From CAYPPG01 sp964412555 (lineage in GTDB: Bacteria > Hinthialibacterota > Hinthialibacteria > Hinthialibacterales > Hinthialibacteraceae): a stretch of DNA of 53,175 bases. The position numbers and the translations under genes are program-made. The stretch lies in contig CAYPPG010000055.1 in assembly GCA_964412555.1 (NCBI GenBank), forward strand, positions 1 through 53,175, read 5' to 3'. Positions 7,969-18,495 of this stretch are shown here, piece by piece (positions within the stretch are counted from its first letter, which is position 1; each line of letters opens with the position of its first letter). The notes below the pieces were generated by a model. That model was not told the DNA's origin and made no database searches. It saw nothing but the letters and a program-made list of their open reading frames with translations.

Positions 7969-10900
7969 ATGCGAATAGTGATTCTATCTTTCTCCTACCA
8001 CCGTTTGTTTCTTCATTTCTGTTTTCTGTTTTCTTTTTATTTCCTGATGGATACAAGTTTTGTTTCAGCAAAATCTCTGGCCGTTACTCCGGTAACTATT
8101 CAAAATTATGCAGATGACCAGCCACCGAATTCTGTTCGGGGGCAATTTTATTGTGCCCTGTCAGGCAACTGGTGGATTCAATCCCCCCCAGAAGCAAATG
8201 ATGGTTCTGGTGGTGTTGTTTTGAGTAAAACCGGGACTGCCTACGATAATGATTGGATTTTTGATGTACTTTTTCGCCTTCCGGAGGGATACAATTACGA
8301 CAATGCGTACTTTTCTGTCCATGTTGATTGTGAGGGGCGATGGAATAGAGTGTACGATAAATTGGATGTATTTTGTCTTTCCGAAACCAGTTCTTCCTCC
8401 TCCTGCGCTTCCATGTATTCGTTTGCGAAAAATTTTTATAAAAGCGAATATCATAAGTATGACGATAACCTGAATTTACTAGGAACTCTGAATATTGAAG
8501 ATGATGAGAACCGTTCCTTTGACAATCTCGATGGTTCTCTGTATATCGGACGGTTTCAAGGCGGGCATAAGAGAACATTTTTTTTGAGGCTCTATTGCAA
8601 AGCGTCCTATGAAGTCGAAATCAACGAAGTAACGCTTTCTTGGACCGGTGAAGCGCCCATATCGGAAATTCAAGTCCTAGGACCTTCTCAGGTATCCGAA
8701 AACAGTTCGTCTCCATATCAATGTGAAGTTCATTATCAAGACAGTCACAAGGAAATCATTACGCCGAATTATGTGGATTGGTCGTTTGATCCCGAACAAT
8801 ACGGTTCCGTCGATTCATCCGGAACATTGCATACTCAATGGGTCCCCTCAAAAGTAGTTGGTATTTTAAGTGCAGGTTTTGCAGGGCGAACAGGTTTTAA
8901 AGAAGTATCTATACTGGATTCCTCGTTGATAGCCGAGTTCTCTGCTTCTCCTGTGCAAGGCAATGCACCGTTAACGGTGACATTTACAAATGAGACGCTG
9001 GGCAGTTTTACGCAAGCGGTTTGGGATTTTGGTAACGGGCAAAAAAGAACGACCACGAATGAAACGGTTACGATTACGTATGAAAATTCAGGTACTTATC
9101 CTGTGAAATTGACTGTGATCGGCCCTGCCGGCAGCGATTCAGAACAAAAGAATGGATACATATCTGTTCTTCCATCTCCGCCTGGCGCACCGGTTGCTGA
9201 TTTTTCCGTACAGCCAAACAGTGGGTATGCTCCGTTGGCGGTGACATTCAATAATACCTCATCCGGAAGCTATACGAGTGCCCGTTGGGAATTTGGAGAT
9301 GGCGAATCCAGTCACAGTCGCGATTCAACGATTCGCCATACCTATGACAATTCCGGAACCTACACAGTCCGATTAACGGTAACCGGCCCGGGCGGTTCGC
9401 ATACGAAAACTTACACCCCTATTACGGTTCAAGCGGCACGGCATCCGATTGCTGCTTTCGATGGGTATCCAAAAAGCGGCGACGCACCACCTTTATCTGT
9501 TGTTTTTGAGAATCAATCGACTGGCGATTGGACAAGTGCTCATTGGGAATTCGGGGACGGTGGATCCACATCAAGCACTGCCCGCTATGTTACTTATGAC
9601 TATCGATATCCGGGAATCTTTCCGGTGAAATTGACCGTGTCGGGGCCTGCAGGTTCGAACTCGCATACGGAGCAGGATTATATTGTAATTCGCGATCCGA
9701 ACAAACCCGCACCAAGAGCGGCTTTTTCCGCTGATCCCACAAGCGGTCCAGCGCCTTTGAAGGTAACGTTCCACAATCAATCCACGGGTTATTTCGATGA
9801 AGCGATTTGGGATTTTGGAGATGGAGTAACAAGAAATATATATGACAATCTAAAGAATCCGATCTCACATTCCTATTTTGAAACCGGCACGTATACGGTT
9901 CAATTAACCGTAACCGGGGGAACTCTTGCCGGGGAAGATACGGTCAGGAAGGAATATTTGATTCATGTGAGTGGTCATGCGGCTGCGGATTTTACGGCGG
10001 AACCGAGGACAGGCAATGCACCTTTGACCGTTACCTTTACCGCTTTGACAACCGGACAGGTGAGAGAAATGGGATGGGATTTTGGGGACGGTCAAACTTC
10101 AGGGGCACTTGTGTCCCCTGAAGTGACTCACACATATAAAAATCCTGGCCGATATAATGTTGAATTAATAGTTGCCAGACCTGCGGGGCCTGATGACATA
10201 ATTGTAAAAACTAATTTTATTATCGTGAAAGATAAAAATGCTGGTCCTCCTATCGATGTCATCAAAGATTTTGGCACCGGTGTCGATGATACTCGTTGTC
10301 TTGCTGTAGGCGATGTGGATGGAGATGGAGATCAAGACATTGTGGCCGGTAACCGCTCTTCGCCTGTGGAACAAAATGCAAAAACTGTTGTATATATAAA
10401 CGATGGACAAAGTAATTTTCAATCGGGAGATTTTATAGATATTCGACCAGTATGTGTTCAACTGGCAGATATCGATGGAGACCAGGATCTGGATGTGATT
10501 TATGGTAGTTCGGGAGGAAGTGGTTTTTATCTTAATGATGGATTAGGACATTTTTCCTTCGGTTCTATCATAGGGGAGTCCTATAGAACATGTGCACTTG
10601 CAGTTGATGATTTTGATGTTGATGGAGATATGGATGTTGCTGTCGGAAATATTGGCTACAATACCGGTGCCCCAAATTATCTCTATTTTAACGATGGGAA
10701 TGGCCATTTTCCTTATCATCATGGTTTTGGCACAGGATCGGACGTTACTACCGCTCTTGCTAGTAAAGATATTTATAGGAACTCATATCCGGATTTGGCT
10801 GTAGGAAATCATGGACAGGATTATATCTATAAGAATCATGGTTCGGGGCATCTCCAATCACCAATCGCCATTGGTTCTGCAGATAAAGATACAGAATGTC

Positions 10901-13900
10901 TTGCATTTGGGGATTTTGATAATGATGGAGATTTTGATTTGGTTGTTGGTTCTATTCATGGTGAAACATCAATCTATTTATATAATAATGTTTTGAGACG
11001 CTTCGATTTCAGTTCAAATCTAGAATTTAAAACTTCATGGCAAATTGTGCGTTCTCTTTCTTTAGGCGATGTCGATAGTGATGGAGATTTAGATATCGCA
11101 GAAGGAAAATTTTATTATCCTAATACTATTCATTTGAACAATGGATTGGGGCAATTTACGGATGGTATTTTTGAATATGGCAAAGATTATGATTATACAA
11201 TGAGTGTTGTCTTGGAAGATATGAACAATGATGGGGATTTGGATTTAGTAGTCGGTAATTCCAGATCGGGAAATGCCGGTGAACAAAATACCGTCTATTT
11301 GAATATCCGACCGGGAACCGTTCATATTGATCCCAAACCAATCAATGTAAACGCTCCTTGGGCTTTGCATGGGCCGGATGATTTCATGCAGGAAGGAAAT
11401 GGAGAGACTTCTCTTCCTGAATTAAGTCCCGGTGAATATGTTTTACTCTGGGAAGATATACAAGGCTGGAAAACACCGGAAGCGGCGCAATTACGATTGC
11501 CGGCAGGTGGTTCCATTCAGTTTGAAGGCCACTATCAACAACAATGCTCCATTACCGTGCTTGCGGAACCGGAATCCATCGATGCGGGTTGGACGTTGAG
11601 CGGTCCCGATGGATTTCAGCAAACTGGCACGGGAACTCAATCGTTTCAGCAATGTGAACCGGGTACTTATACGTTGGAATGGAATGACGTTCCGGATTGG
11701 ATATCCCCTTCTCAGAATCCGATTGTGAAAACTCTTTCTCCCGGAGATTCCTATACCTTTTCCGGTGAATACGCAGAACCTCCGGGTACAATTGTTATAG
11801 ATGTAACTCCCGATTCCTTGTCCGCATCATGGACGTTGAGAGGTCCGGGAGAATTCGAACGACAGGGAGAAGGGGATACAACAATAACCAATTGCCCTCC
11901 AGGAAAATATGTTATGATATGGGAGGCAATTCCAAATTGGATAAAACCTTATTCCTTACATTTTTTTCTTGAATCCCATGAAAACCTTACTGCTCGTGGT
12001 TCTTATCATCCTTCCACCGTAACTATAGAAGGATATGTAAAAACAGCAGATGGAGTAGGAATCCAAGGAGTAGTCATGAGCGGCCTTCCTGATAATCCAC
12101 AAACCGATGTAAACGGTTATTATTCTGCAGATGTCTCCTTTTATTGGAGCGGTTCGATTCGCCCCAGCAAAGAGCATTATACGTTCTCTCCCGGGGTACA
12201 TACTTGTGAACTCGTTATTTCCGATCGAACCATTAATTTCACCGCTCACCCACCGATTTCCATTTTAGATCACCGGTGGTCAACGATTCATGAAAACGGA
12301 CCTGAACATGCTATAAATAGTGCTTTCGCGTATGATTCACACCGTGGCCGCTGGATTTTGTTTGGAGGAGTGGATTCTTCCGGAAACTTTTCCAGGCAGA
12401 CATGGGAGTGGGACGGGTACGAATGGAATCTCGTTTCTACAAACGGTCCTTCTGCCCGAATGGATTCTGCGATGGCTTATGATCCATTCAGAAGACGAAT
12501 TGTCTTGCATGGTGGTAGAGATCAAAATATTTATGGGGATACGTGGGAATGGAATGGAACAAATTGGTTAAAACTAACCGAAAGCGGCCCGCGGAATCGT
12601 GTAAGTCATGCCATGGTTTATGATATGGCTCGCAGACGAGTTCTTCTGTTTGGAGGGGTAACGTTTACGGGAATAACAGCTGAACTCTTTGGAGACACAT
12701 GGGCATGGAATGGTATTTCTTGGCAGAAACTTGACAATGATCCTCAATTGGCCCGATTTGCCCACTCAATGGTTTTTGATGACGAACGAAATGTTGTTGT
12801 TATGTTTGGAGGAATATATAAAGATAACGAAAACAAGGAAAGTGGATTGAGCGATACATGGATTTTGAATGAGAATCAATGGAGTAATCAATGGAGTCTT
12901 GTTTCTGAAGAAGCACCTCCCGCGAGAGCGGGGCATGCGATGGCTTATCACCCGCTTCGAAAGAGCGTTTTTCTTTTAGGTGGGGCCACTGATTCGGGGA
13001 TTATGAATGATTTATGGGAATGGAATGGCTCGTATTGGTCATATATCCGCGAAACAAATTCGTCTTCCCGTTTCTTTCATGTCATGGGATATGATCCAAC
13101 ATTGGAAGGTTTATTCACTTTCGGAGGGACACAAAGTGAATCTTTTCCTTTATCTGCGATGCGATCCACGGAGGTTTTTCATCCCACTACGATTCGGATT
13201 GATCCTCCTACACCCACCTCGCATCCGACAGAAACCTTAACTCCGACAAACACACCGACTCATACTGCAGAACCTACTGACACATTGACACCAACATCTA
13301 CGAAGACAAGTTCACCCACGAATACACCAACTCGTGTCTCTCCTACGCCAACATTCCATTCTGCGGATACGAATCATGATTGGGTGATTTCCTTTCCGGA
13401 ACTTTTACGAGTAGTATCTTTGTTTAATGCGGGAGAATATTCCTGTGCACAATCTGCAGATTCGACTGTCGACGGTTTCATTCCAGGTGCGGGGGGAAAT
13501 CGCTCCAATACTCCTCATACAAGCGATTATAATCCACAAGATTGGATTATATCATTCCCTGAATTGTTGCGTTTGGTCTCACTTTTCAACGCAGATGCCT
13601 ATCACTATAATCCGGAACACCCTGATGGTTTTGCAGTCGGCAGCGATACGAATGGGAAACGCGATCGGCGAAAAACAGAGTATTCTGTCAACCCTAAAAC
13701 TGAAAATGTAAACGCAACCCGTCGGAGTGTATTGAACGGTTCATTTTTTGATATCACGGTCACGATCGAGCATCCTGCTGATTTATTAGCACTAGGTTTT
13801 CAAGATACCCTTCCCGAAGGATGGCAATTTGATTCTATCTTATCAGGAAGTGTGCATGTGCAACCCAATCCAGGGGATCAGGGAACGCTAGACTTTGGAT

Positions 13901-16900
13901 GGATTTCTGTTCCCCCCTCACCGGTTACGATCACCTATCGTGTAAATGTTGGAACGGGGAATTCCGAAGAAATGATCGAAGGCACGGTCCAATATTATGA
14001 TCAAAGCGGTACGGAACATCAGGTTGGTATTACTCAACTCGTTACATATGAAACCGTTACACCTACAATGACTTCAACCGTGACTTCCACTCCAACTTTT
14101 TCTCCAACTGTGACTTCAACAAATACGCCTACTCCGACACCTTCAAGTACACCAACATTTACACTGGTTCAAACACCGACAAAGGTTTTCACTCCGACAC
14201 ATACACCCACTCCTACACCGACAAATTCACCGACTGAAACATCCACACCAACAGTACAGTTAACGGCAACACCAGATTCAACCAATACCCCCCGGCTGGG
14301 AAATCATCCGCCGTCCGTTCAAGTCAATCCACAAGAACACATTTCCGCGTTTCAAGGAGATACAGTAAGAATTTCATTGATCGTCAACGATCAAGATCAT
14401 GATCCCGTCACCATTTCTCTCTCAGAAGACGCGCCTGCGACTCTCGTTACCCAATCACGTATTGGAAATATGATTTATGCTGATTATCAATTGGATACTT
14501 CGAAACTGGGCGAGTTCACTTTCCGTATTTATGCTTATGACGGCAGCGATACTTCGCAAAAAAGGATCACCTTGCATGTTTCACCGTACCAGTCACCAAC
14601 CCCAATCCCCCCTACCCCTACTCGAAAACCGTCATATACACCGACATTTACACCTACGAAAACCAATACTCCTACATCAACACCCTCGCCAATCCCCCAA
14701 CCCACACGGGATAATCATCCGCCGGTGATCGAGGCAAGCGTCAGCATAAACGGAAGCGAGTTGGAGGCAATGGATGAAGATCAGACCATCAATGTGAAAA
14801 CCTCAGACACTCTTGTATTTCACTTCAAGGCTGCTGACCCGGATGGCGATATGGTCCTGTCTCCCGAAATTGAAGTGCTTGAAGCACCCGATTTTGAGCA
14901 TAAGTTTACTGTCACAAATATACAACCAACGTTCATTGAAACCCAATTGGTTTTACAAACACCGGAAACGCTCTTGGGAGAAGAAACCACAGTACAAATT
15001 GTTTTTCATGCAAAAGATGCGCATTCGAAAACCCACGATGCCTCTTTTTTTGTTACTGTGCAGAGAGTAGAAGAGGAGAGTTCTACACCGACAAAAACAA
15101 ATACACCACGGCCTAAGCCAACAGATACTCCGACATTTACTCCAACTCCGTCCAACACTCGAACCGTACCTACGTTGATTCCAAGCAGCCCTGAAATCAA
15201 AATTGTTTCTGTAAAGGTGGATGGAGTTGAGCACTATAGCACGGATAGTGTTCGCGTTCGTGAATTACAAACACTACAAGTAGAGGTTCAAGGACTCGAG
15301 GCAGGCAACAACTATCTTGGAATAGATGTCCAAGCGCCAAGTTCTGTTCAGTATTCTCTTGACACTTCCTCCTCTGCTGGAATCATCCAAGCCCAAATTA
15401 CCTTCACGCCTGATTTCGAATTTTCGGACATGCCAGTCGAGAATAATAGCGATGATCCGTTTACATTCCATTTTCATTTAACCGGCAGTTCTTTACAAAA
15501 ATCGTGTAGTTTAGGGGTGGATGTACTCAATACCAGTCAACCCCCGATTATAACGACAACGGTGAGTGTGAATCGGGAAGAGCCTATTGCGATTGAGGAT
15601 GGAGAGATTGTTGAAGTGGAAGCGTATAGTTCCCTTGAATTTTATTTCAAGGCAACGGATCCTGATTACGATACGGTATCATTTCCTACTATTGAAGTTC
15701 AAGATGCCACCGATTTTATTTACGTTTTTTCTATTACCAATATTCAAGCTACATTTGTTGAAGCAAGTTTGACTTTATCCACACCGAAACCACATCCGGA
15801 GAATCTCCAAACTGCAAAAGTGATCTTTCATGCAACCGATGCATATCTCTCCTCTGCAAGTGAGTCTTATTATGTTTCAGTGAAACCGCCGCTTGAGATC
15901 GATGAAGTGATCCTTGCTGCAGGACACGGTGGGCTACAATCCATAGCAGTTAGAAATATCGATCCGGATGCGGACATTCCTGTAAATGGAAATCTTCGTG
16001 GATTTCGCGCTGCGCCCCCTGCATATTTGCAGCATCCGGCTATTGGAGGGGGATTAGACCGGGCGGCATATGTATCTGCCGGTGATTTAAATAACGATGG
16101 GAATGTTGATCTGGCAATCACCCTTGGGCCAATTACGGAACCTGCAAATTTGGCGAATATTGTGATTCCACGAGACGCCGTAACCAAGGAGTTTCTCGTT
16201 GGTCCCTTTGTCGCCTTTCCTCAAAATGGTACAGGATTGATTGATTATGACAGAGGGCAGTTGCGAACCGCAATTGGAAATTTCATTGGTTCTTCTCGGA
16301 ATCAAATTGCCGTTGCGCAGGGAGTCGGTGGAAACGGCATTGTGCGCTTATTTCAATATACTGGTAGGCCTATACCGAATCATTTCCAACTAGTCGGCCA
16401 AATACAAGGTTTCGTAGGGGCTGAATTGTCACAAAATGCAAATGGGGGTGTGCATTTGGCGGCGGCCAATCTTGATACGGATGTGTATGATGAACTGCTG
16501 GTTGCGCAAACAAACAGCAGAACCTCTCAGACTTTTTTTAATGTAGTTGATTTCGAGAATATTGGGGATGCGGGTGTTTCCGCGGGTCAAATTGCAATGG
16601 AAGAAGATCGTGTTCGCGCTTTACGAGGATTTCATCTCTCTAAATTTCAAGGAGATGGAGGGATTGAACTCACAACGGCAGATGTAAATGGAGACGGCGA
16701 ATTGGAAATTATAGTGGTTAGTACCGGTGATGTGAATAAGAAAGCGGATCCATTTATCAATTTGCTAGGATTGTTGAAACCGACTTATACTGTAGAAGGA
16801 AAAGTGAAGGGAGTCGAATATCTAAACGGATACCTCATGAATATTTTTAATGAAACGATTAATCCTTCCGGCGCGATGCGTGTAGCCGCTGGAGAAATGG

Positions 16901-17184
16901 ATGGCAATCCTGATAATGGGAATGAAATCATCGTTACTACCGGCGCAATACTCGAGAATGATGGATATGAAATCAATGTAGTAAAATCGGCTCCCTTAAA
17001 TAAATATCTTATCATAAAAATTGACTATGATGCTCAAAACGATGTTATAAATAGTTGGAGTTATGTTCGATTGCCACATGGTGGTCTGATTACTTCACGG
17101 TATGGGATGCAAGCGTTTGCTTGGAAATATGAGCCATCGAGCGGTGCTTTGTCAGTAGCTGCTGCCAATACAGATTCCCCCTAA
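7969..17184 (+). CDS. Giant secreted modular protein (PKD, FG-GAP, Kelch-like, dockerin-like, cadherin-like)
   Basis: 3071 residues with a signal peptide (1-34, ending FVSA). By eye the modules are: an unassigned beta domain (35-230); an Ig-like segment (232-318); five PKD domains (about 320-755, each with WDFGDG or WEFGDG); FG-GAP/VCBS-type Asp-rich repeats (760-1115, DVDGDGDQDI and similar); three copies of an unnamed 75-residue W-x-L-x-GP module (1117-1347); a CarbopepD-like domain (1350-1431); Kelch-like repeats (1432-1741, AYD..R..VLFGG / TWEWNG); a TPT linker; a duplicated DWxISFPELLRxVSLFNA module (1799-1893); a DUF11-like domain (1918-2031); then cadherin-like and paired 115-residue domains separated by TPT linkers (2112-2643); and a C-terminal Asp-rich propeller (2643-3071). 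No catalytic domain is seen. A role in cell-surface adhesion or scaffolding is inferred. No outer-membrane anchor or sorting signal is obvious at the C-terminus. CCGGAG precedes the start. Confidence 0.9.
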   Translation: MRIVILSFSYHRLFLHFCFLFSFYFLMDTSFVSAKSLAVTPVTIQNYADDQPPNSVRGQFYCALSGNWWIQSPPEANDGSGGVVLSKTGTAYDNDWIFDVLFRLPEGYNYDNAYFSVHVDCEGRWNRVYDKLDVFCLSETSSSSSCASMYSFAKNFYKSEYHKYDDNLNLLGTLNIEDDENRSFDNLDGSLYIGRFQGGHKRTFFLRLYCKASYEVEINEVTLSWTGEAPISEIQVLGPSQVSENSSSPYQCEVHYQDSHKEIITPNYVDWSFDPEQYGSVDSSGTLHTQWVPSKVVGILSAGFAGRTGFKEVSILDSSLIAEFSASPVQGNAPLTVTFTNETLGSFTQAVWDFGNGQKRTTTNETVTITYENSGTYPVKLTVIGPAGSDSEQKNGYISVLPSPPGAPVADFSVQPNSGYAPLAVTFNNTSSGSYTSARWEFGDGESSHSRDSTIRHTYDNSGTYTVRLTVTGPGGSHTKTYTPITVQAARHPIAAFDGYPKSGDAPPLSVVFENQSTGDWTSAHWEFGDGGSTSSTARYVTYDYRYPGIFPVKLTVSGPAGSNSHTEQDYIVIRDPNKPAPRAAFSADPTSGPAPLKVTFHNQSTGYFDEAIWDFGDGVTRNIYDNLKNPISHSYFETGTYTVQLTVTGGTLAGEDTVRKEYLIHVSGHAAADFTAEPRTGNAPLTVTFTALTTGQVREMGWDFGDGQTSGALVSPEVTHTYKNPGRYNVELIVARPAGPDDIIVKTNFIIVKDKNAGPPIDVIKDFGTGVDDTRCLAVGDVDGDGDQDIVAGNRSSPVEQNAKTVVYINDGQSNFQSGDFIDIRPVCVQLADIDGDQDLDVIYGSSGGSGFYLNDGLGHFSFGSIIGESYRTCALAVDDFDVDGDMDVAVGNIGYNTGAPNYLYFNDGNGHFPYHHGFGTGSDVTTALASKDIYRNSYPDLAVGNHGQDYIYKNHGSGHLQSPIAIGSADKDTECLAFGDFDNDGDFDLVVGSIHGETSIYLYNNVLRRFDFSSNLEFKTSWQIVRSLSLGDVDSDGDLDIAEGKFYYPNTIHLNNGLGQFTDGIFEYGKDYDYTMSVVLEDMNNDGDLDLVVGNSRSGNAGEQNTVYLNIRPGTVHIDPKPINVNAPWALHGPDDFMQEGNGETSLPELSPGEYVLLWEDIQGWKTPEAAQLRLPAGGSIQFEGHYQQQCSITVLAEPESIDAGWTLSGPDGFQQTGTGTQSFQQCEPGTYTLEWNDVPDWISPSQNPIVKTLSPGDSYTFSGEYAEPPGTIVIDVTPDSLSASWTLRGPGEFERQGEGDTTITNCPPGKYVMIWEAIPNWIKPYSLHFFLESHENLTARGSYHPSTVTIEGYVKTADGVGIQGVVMSGLPDNPQTDVNGYYSADVSFYWSGSIRPSKEHYTFSPGVHTCELVISDRTINFTAHPPISILDHRWSTIHENGPEHAINSAFAYDSHRGRWILFGGVDSSGNFSRQTWEWDGYEWNLVSTNGPSARMDSAMAYDPFRRRIVLHGGRDQNIYGDTWEWNGTNWLKLTESGPRNRVSHAMVYDMARRRVLLFGGVTFTGITAELFGDTWAWNGISWQKLDNDPQLARFAHSMVFDDERNVVVMFGGIYKDNENKESGLSDTWILNENQWSNQWSLVSEEAPPARAGHAMAYHPLRKSVFLLGGATDSGIMNDLWEWNGSYWSYIRETNSSSRFFHVMGYDPTLEGLFTFGGTQSESFPLSAMRSTEVFHPTTIRIDPPTPTSHPTETLTPTNTPTHTAEPTDTLTPTSTKTSSPTNTPTRVSPTPTFHSADTNHDWVISFPELLRVVSLFNAGEYSCAQSADSTVDGFIPGAGGNRSNTPHTSDYNPQDWIISFPELLRLVSLFNADAYHYNPEHPDGFAVGSDTNGKRDRRKTEYSVNPKTENVNATRRSVLNGSFFDITVTIEHPADLLALGFQDTLPEGWQFDSILSGSVHVQPNPGDQGTLDFGWISVPPSPVTITYRVNVGTGNSEEMIEGTVQYYDQSGTEHQVGITQLVTYETVTPTMTSTVTSTPTFSPTVTSTNTPTPTPSSTPTFTLVQTPTKVFTPTHTPTPTPTNSPTETSTPTVQLTATPDSTNTPRLGNHPPSVQVNPQEHISAFQGDTVRISLIVNDQDHDPVTISLSEDAPATLVTQSRIGNMIYADYQLDTSKLGEFTFRIYAYDGSDTSQKRITLHVSPYQSPTPIPPTPTRKPSYTPTFTPTKTNTPTSTPSPIPQPTRDNHPPVIEASVSINGSELEAMDEDQTINVKTSDTLVFHFKAADPDGDMVLSPEIEVLEAPDFEHKFTVTNIQPTFIETQLVLQTPETLLGEETTVQIVFHAKDAHSKTHDASFFVTVQRVEEESSTPTKTNTPRPKPTDTPTFTPTPSNTRTVPTLIPSSPEIKIVSVKVDGVEHYSTDSVRVRELQTLQVEVQGLEAGNNYLGIDVQAPSSVQYSLDTSSSAGIIQAQITFTPDFEFSDMPVENNSDDPFTFHFHLTGSSLQKSCSLGVDVLNTSQPPIITTTVSVNREEPIAIEDGEIVEVEAYSSLEFYFKATDPDYDTVSFPTIEVQDATDFIYVFSITNIQATFVEASLTLSTPKPHPENLQTAKVIFHATDAYLSSASESYYVSVKPPLEIDEVILAAGHGGLQSIAVRNIDPDADIPVNGNLRGFRAAPPAYLQHPAIGGGLDRAAYVSAGDLNNDGNVDLAITLGPITEPANLANIVIPRDAVTKEFLVGPFVAFPQNGTGLIDYDRGQLRTAIGNFIGSSRNQIAVAQGVGGNGIVRLFQYTGRPIPNHFQLVGQIQGFVGAELSQNANGGVHLAAANLDTDVYDELLVAQTNSRTSQTFFNVVDFENIGDAGVSAGQIAMEEDRVRALRGFHLSKFQGDGGIELTTADVNGDGELEIIVVSTGDVNKKADPFINLLGLLKPTYTVEGKVKGVEYLNGYLMNIFNETINPSGAMRVAAGEMDGNPDNGNEIIVTTGAILENDGYEINVVKSAPLNKYLIIKIDYDAQNDVINSWSYVRLPHGGLITSRYGMQAFAWKYEPSSGALSVAAANTDSP

Positions 17185-17247
17185 TTCGCAGTAAGATTAT
17201 TCGTTGAGGTGGATCGTGAAATCCACTTGAAAATGGCGAGGTGAATT

Positions 17248-18483
17248 ATGAGATTGCACTATTTGATATTTGTTTCTGCCGTGTTTCAGCTTGGTTATGG
17301 GGTCTATGCTGCAGAACGTATTCCGTATGAATCTCCACTGCGATTTATTCATACCGCTTTCGAAAATGCTTCTCCCCTCGATTGGGAAATCGAAGAGGAT
17401 GGCACTATTGTTATCAGCCTTCTTTATGATCATGAACGTTCTTCTCCCAACCGAGCCAATGGGCACTGGTATTTTCAAGTACACGCTGATCCCGGTTCGG
17501 ATTTGACCTTGATCTTACAAAACTTTGACAATGTTTGGAACAGCCGGAAGAGTTCTCCGATTTCTGATCGAACCAACTGCTATCTATCGGTTGATGGTAA
17601 GAACTGGCGGGATATCCGTGCGCAAAAAACCGCTGACAACCGGTTGAAATTTACTGTACATATGGAGCAGGAATCCCTTTACATTGCCCGTATGGAACCG
17701 TATACCCTCAGCGATCTCCATGCGTTTCTTGATGATATTCAGGATCACCCGTTGGTCGATATTTCTACCATTGGCAAAACGGTGGAGGGAAGGGAACTCG
17801 AAATCGTTCGTGTTGGTGTGGAAGAGGCTCCTTACCGTGTTTTCATTCGGGCGCGCGCTCATCCGTGGGAAGCCGGAGGCAATTGGGTTGTGCAAGGATT
17901 GATCCGAAGTTTGTTGAAAAAGGATGACCAGAACGCAAAATATCTTGACACCTATTGTCTTTATATTCTTCCGATGGCGAACAAGGATTTTGTCGTTCAC
18001 GGCCGTACCCGCTTCAACGCGCTCGGGATGGACTTGAACCGCAAGTGGGATCAACCTGCCGATCCTCAACTCTCTCCCGAAAACCATGCGCTCGAGCGAT
18101 GGCTTGCAAACATGATCGATCAGGGAAAGCGGCCACACCTGGCATTCGATTTACACAATGATAATGGAGGGAAAATCCATATCAGCCGCCCCAATATTGA
18201 ATTGGAACGTTATTTAAAGAATATGGTCCTTTTCGAAGAATTACTACGCAAGCACACCTGGTTCACTGAAGGAAGCACCAATCCCAACTTTCGTAATCCC
18301 GGTTCCATCGGAGAGGGGCTGCTTGAACGCTATGGTATCGACGCGTTTGTCTATGAACTCAATTGTGACTGGATTGAAGGATTGAAAAAAGTCCCATACG
18401 GAGAGGATTGGGAACTGTTGGGGGAACAACTGCGCGAGGTGTTATATCACTATTTTCAGCGATTTGAAGCGTTTGGCCAATGA
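17248..18483 (+). CDS. Secreted M14-family zinc carboxypeptidase, cytosolic-carboxypeptidase-like architecture
   Basis: 411 residues with a signal peptide (1-21, GVYAA). An N-terminal beta-sandwich (about 25-155) precedes the carboxypeptidase domain. The M14 signature is complete: HPWE gives zinc ligands H205 and E208, then MDLNRKW for substrate carboxylate binding, H303 in AFDLHND as third zinc ligand, and E370 in VYELNCD as the general-base glutamate. The beta-sandwich plus M14 order and the NR-KW motif are those of the M14D/CCP-like group. It should cleave C-terminal residues from peptides or side chains outside the cytoplasm. GAGGTGA precedes the ATG, and the gene begins 63 bases after the giant surface protein, so it could be co-transcribed and might process exported proteins; that link is a guess. 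Confidence 0.88.
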   Translation: MRLHYLIFVSAVFQLGYGVYAAERIPYESPLRFIHTAFENASPLDWEIEEDGTIVISLLYDHERSSPNRANGHWYFQVHADPGSDLTLILQNFDNVWNSRKSSPISDRTNCYLSVDGKNWRDIRAQKTADNRLKFTVHMEQESLYIARMEPYTLSDLHAFLDDIQDHPLVDISTIGKTVEGRELEIVRVGVEEAPYRVFIRARAHPWEAGGNWVVQGLIRSLLKKDDQNAKYLDTYCLYILPMANKDFVVHGRTRFNALGMDLNRKWDQPADPQLSPENHALERWLANMIDQGKRPHLAFDLHNDNGGKIHISRPNIELERYLKNMVLFEELLRKHTWFTEGSTNPNFRNPGSIGEGLLERYGIDAFVYELNCDWIEGLKKVPYGEDWELLGEQLREVLYHYFQRFEAFGQ

Positions 18484-18495
18484 GTGTCGTATTTG

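Noticed and set aside
8096..8578. Long minus-strand frame inside the giant gene
   Set aside because: Shadow of the opposite-strand coding region; no start signal and no protein-like pattern.
17208..17225. Terminator hairpin GTGGAT/ATCCAC after the giant gene
   Set aside because: Six-base stem without a T-tract, directly ahead of the carboxypeptidase start; read-through seems more likely.
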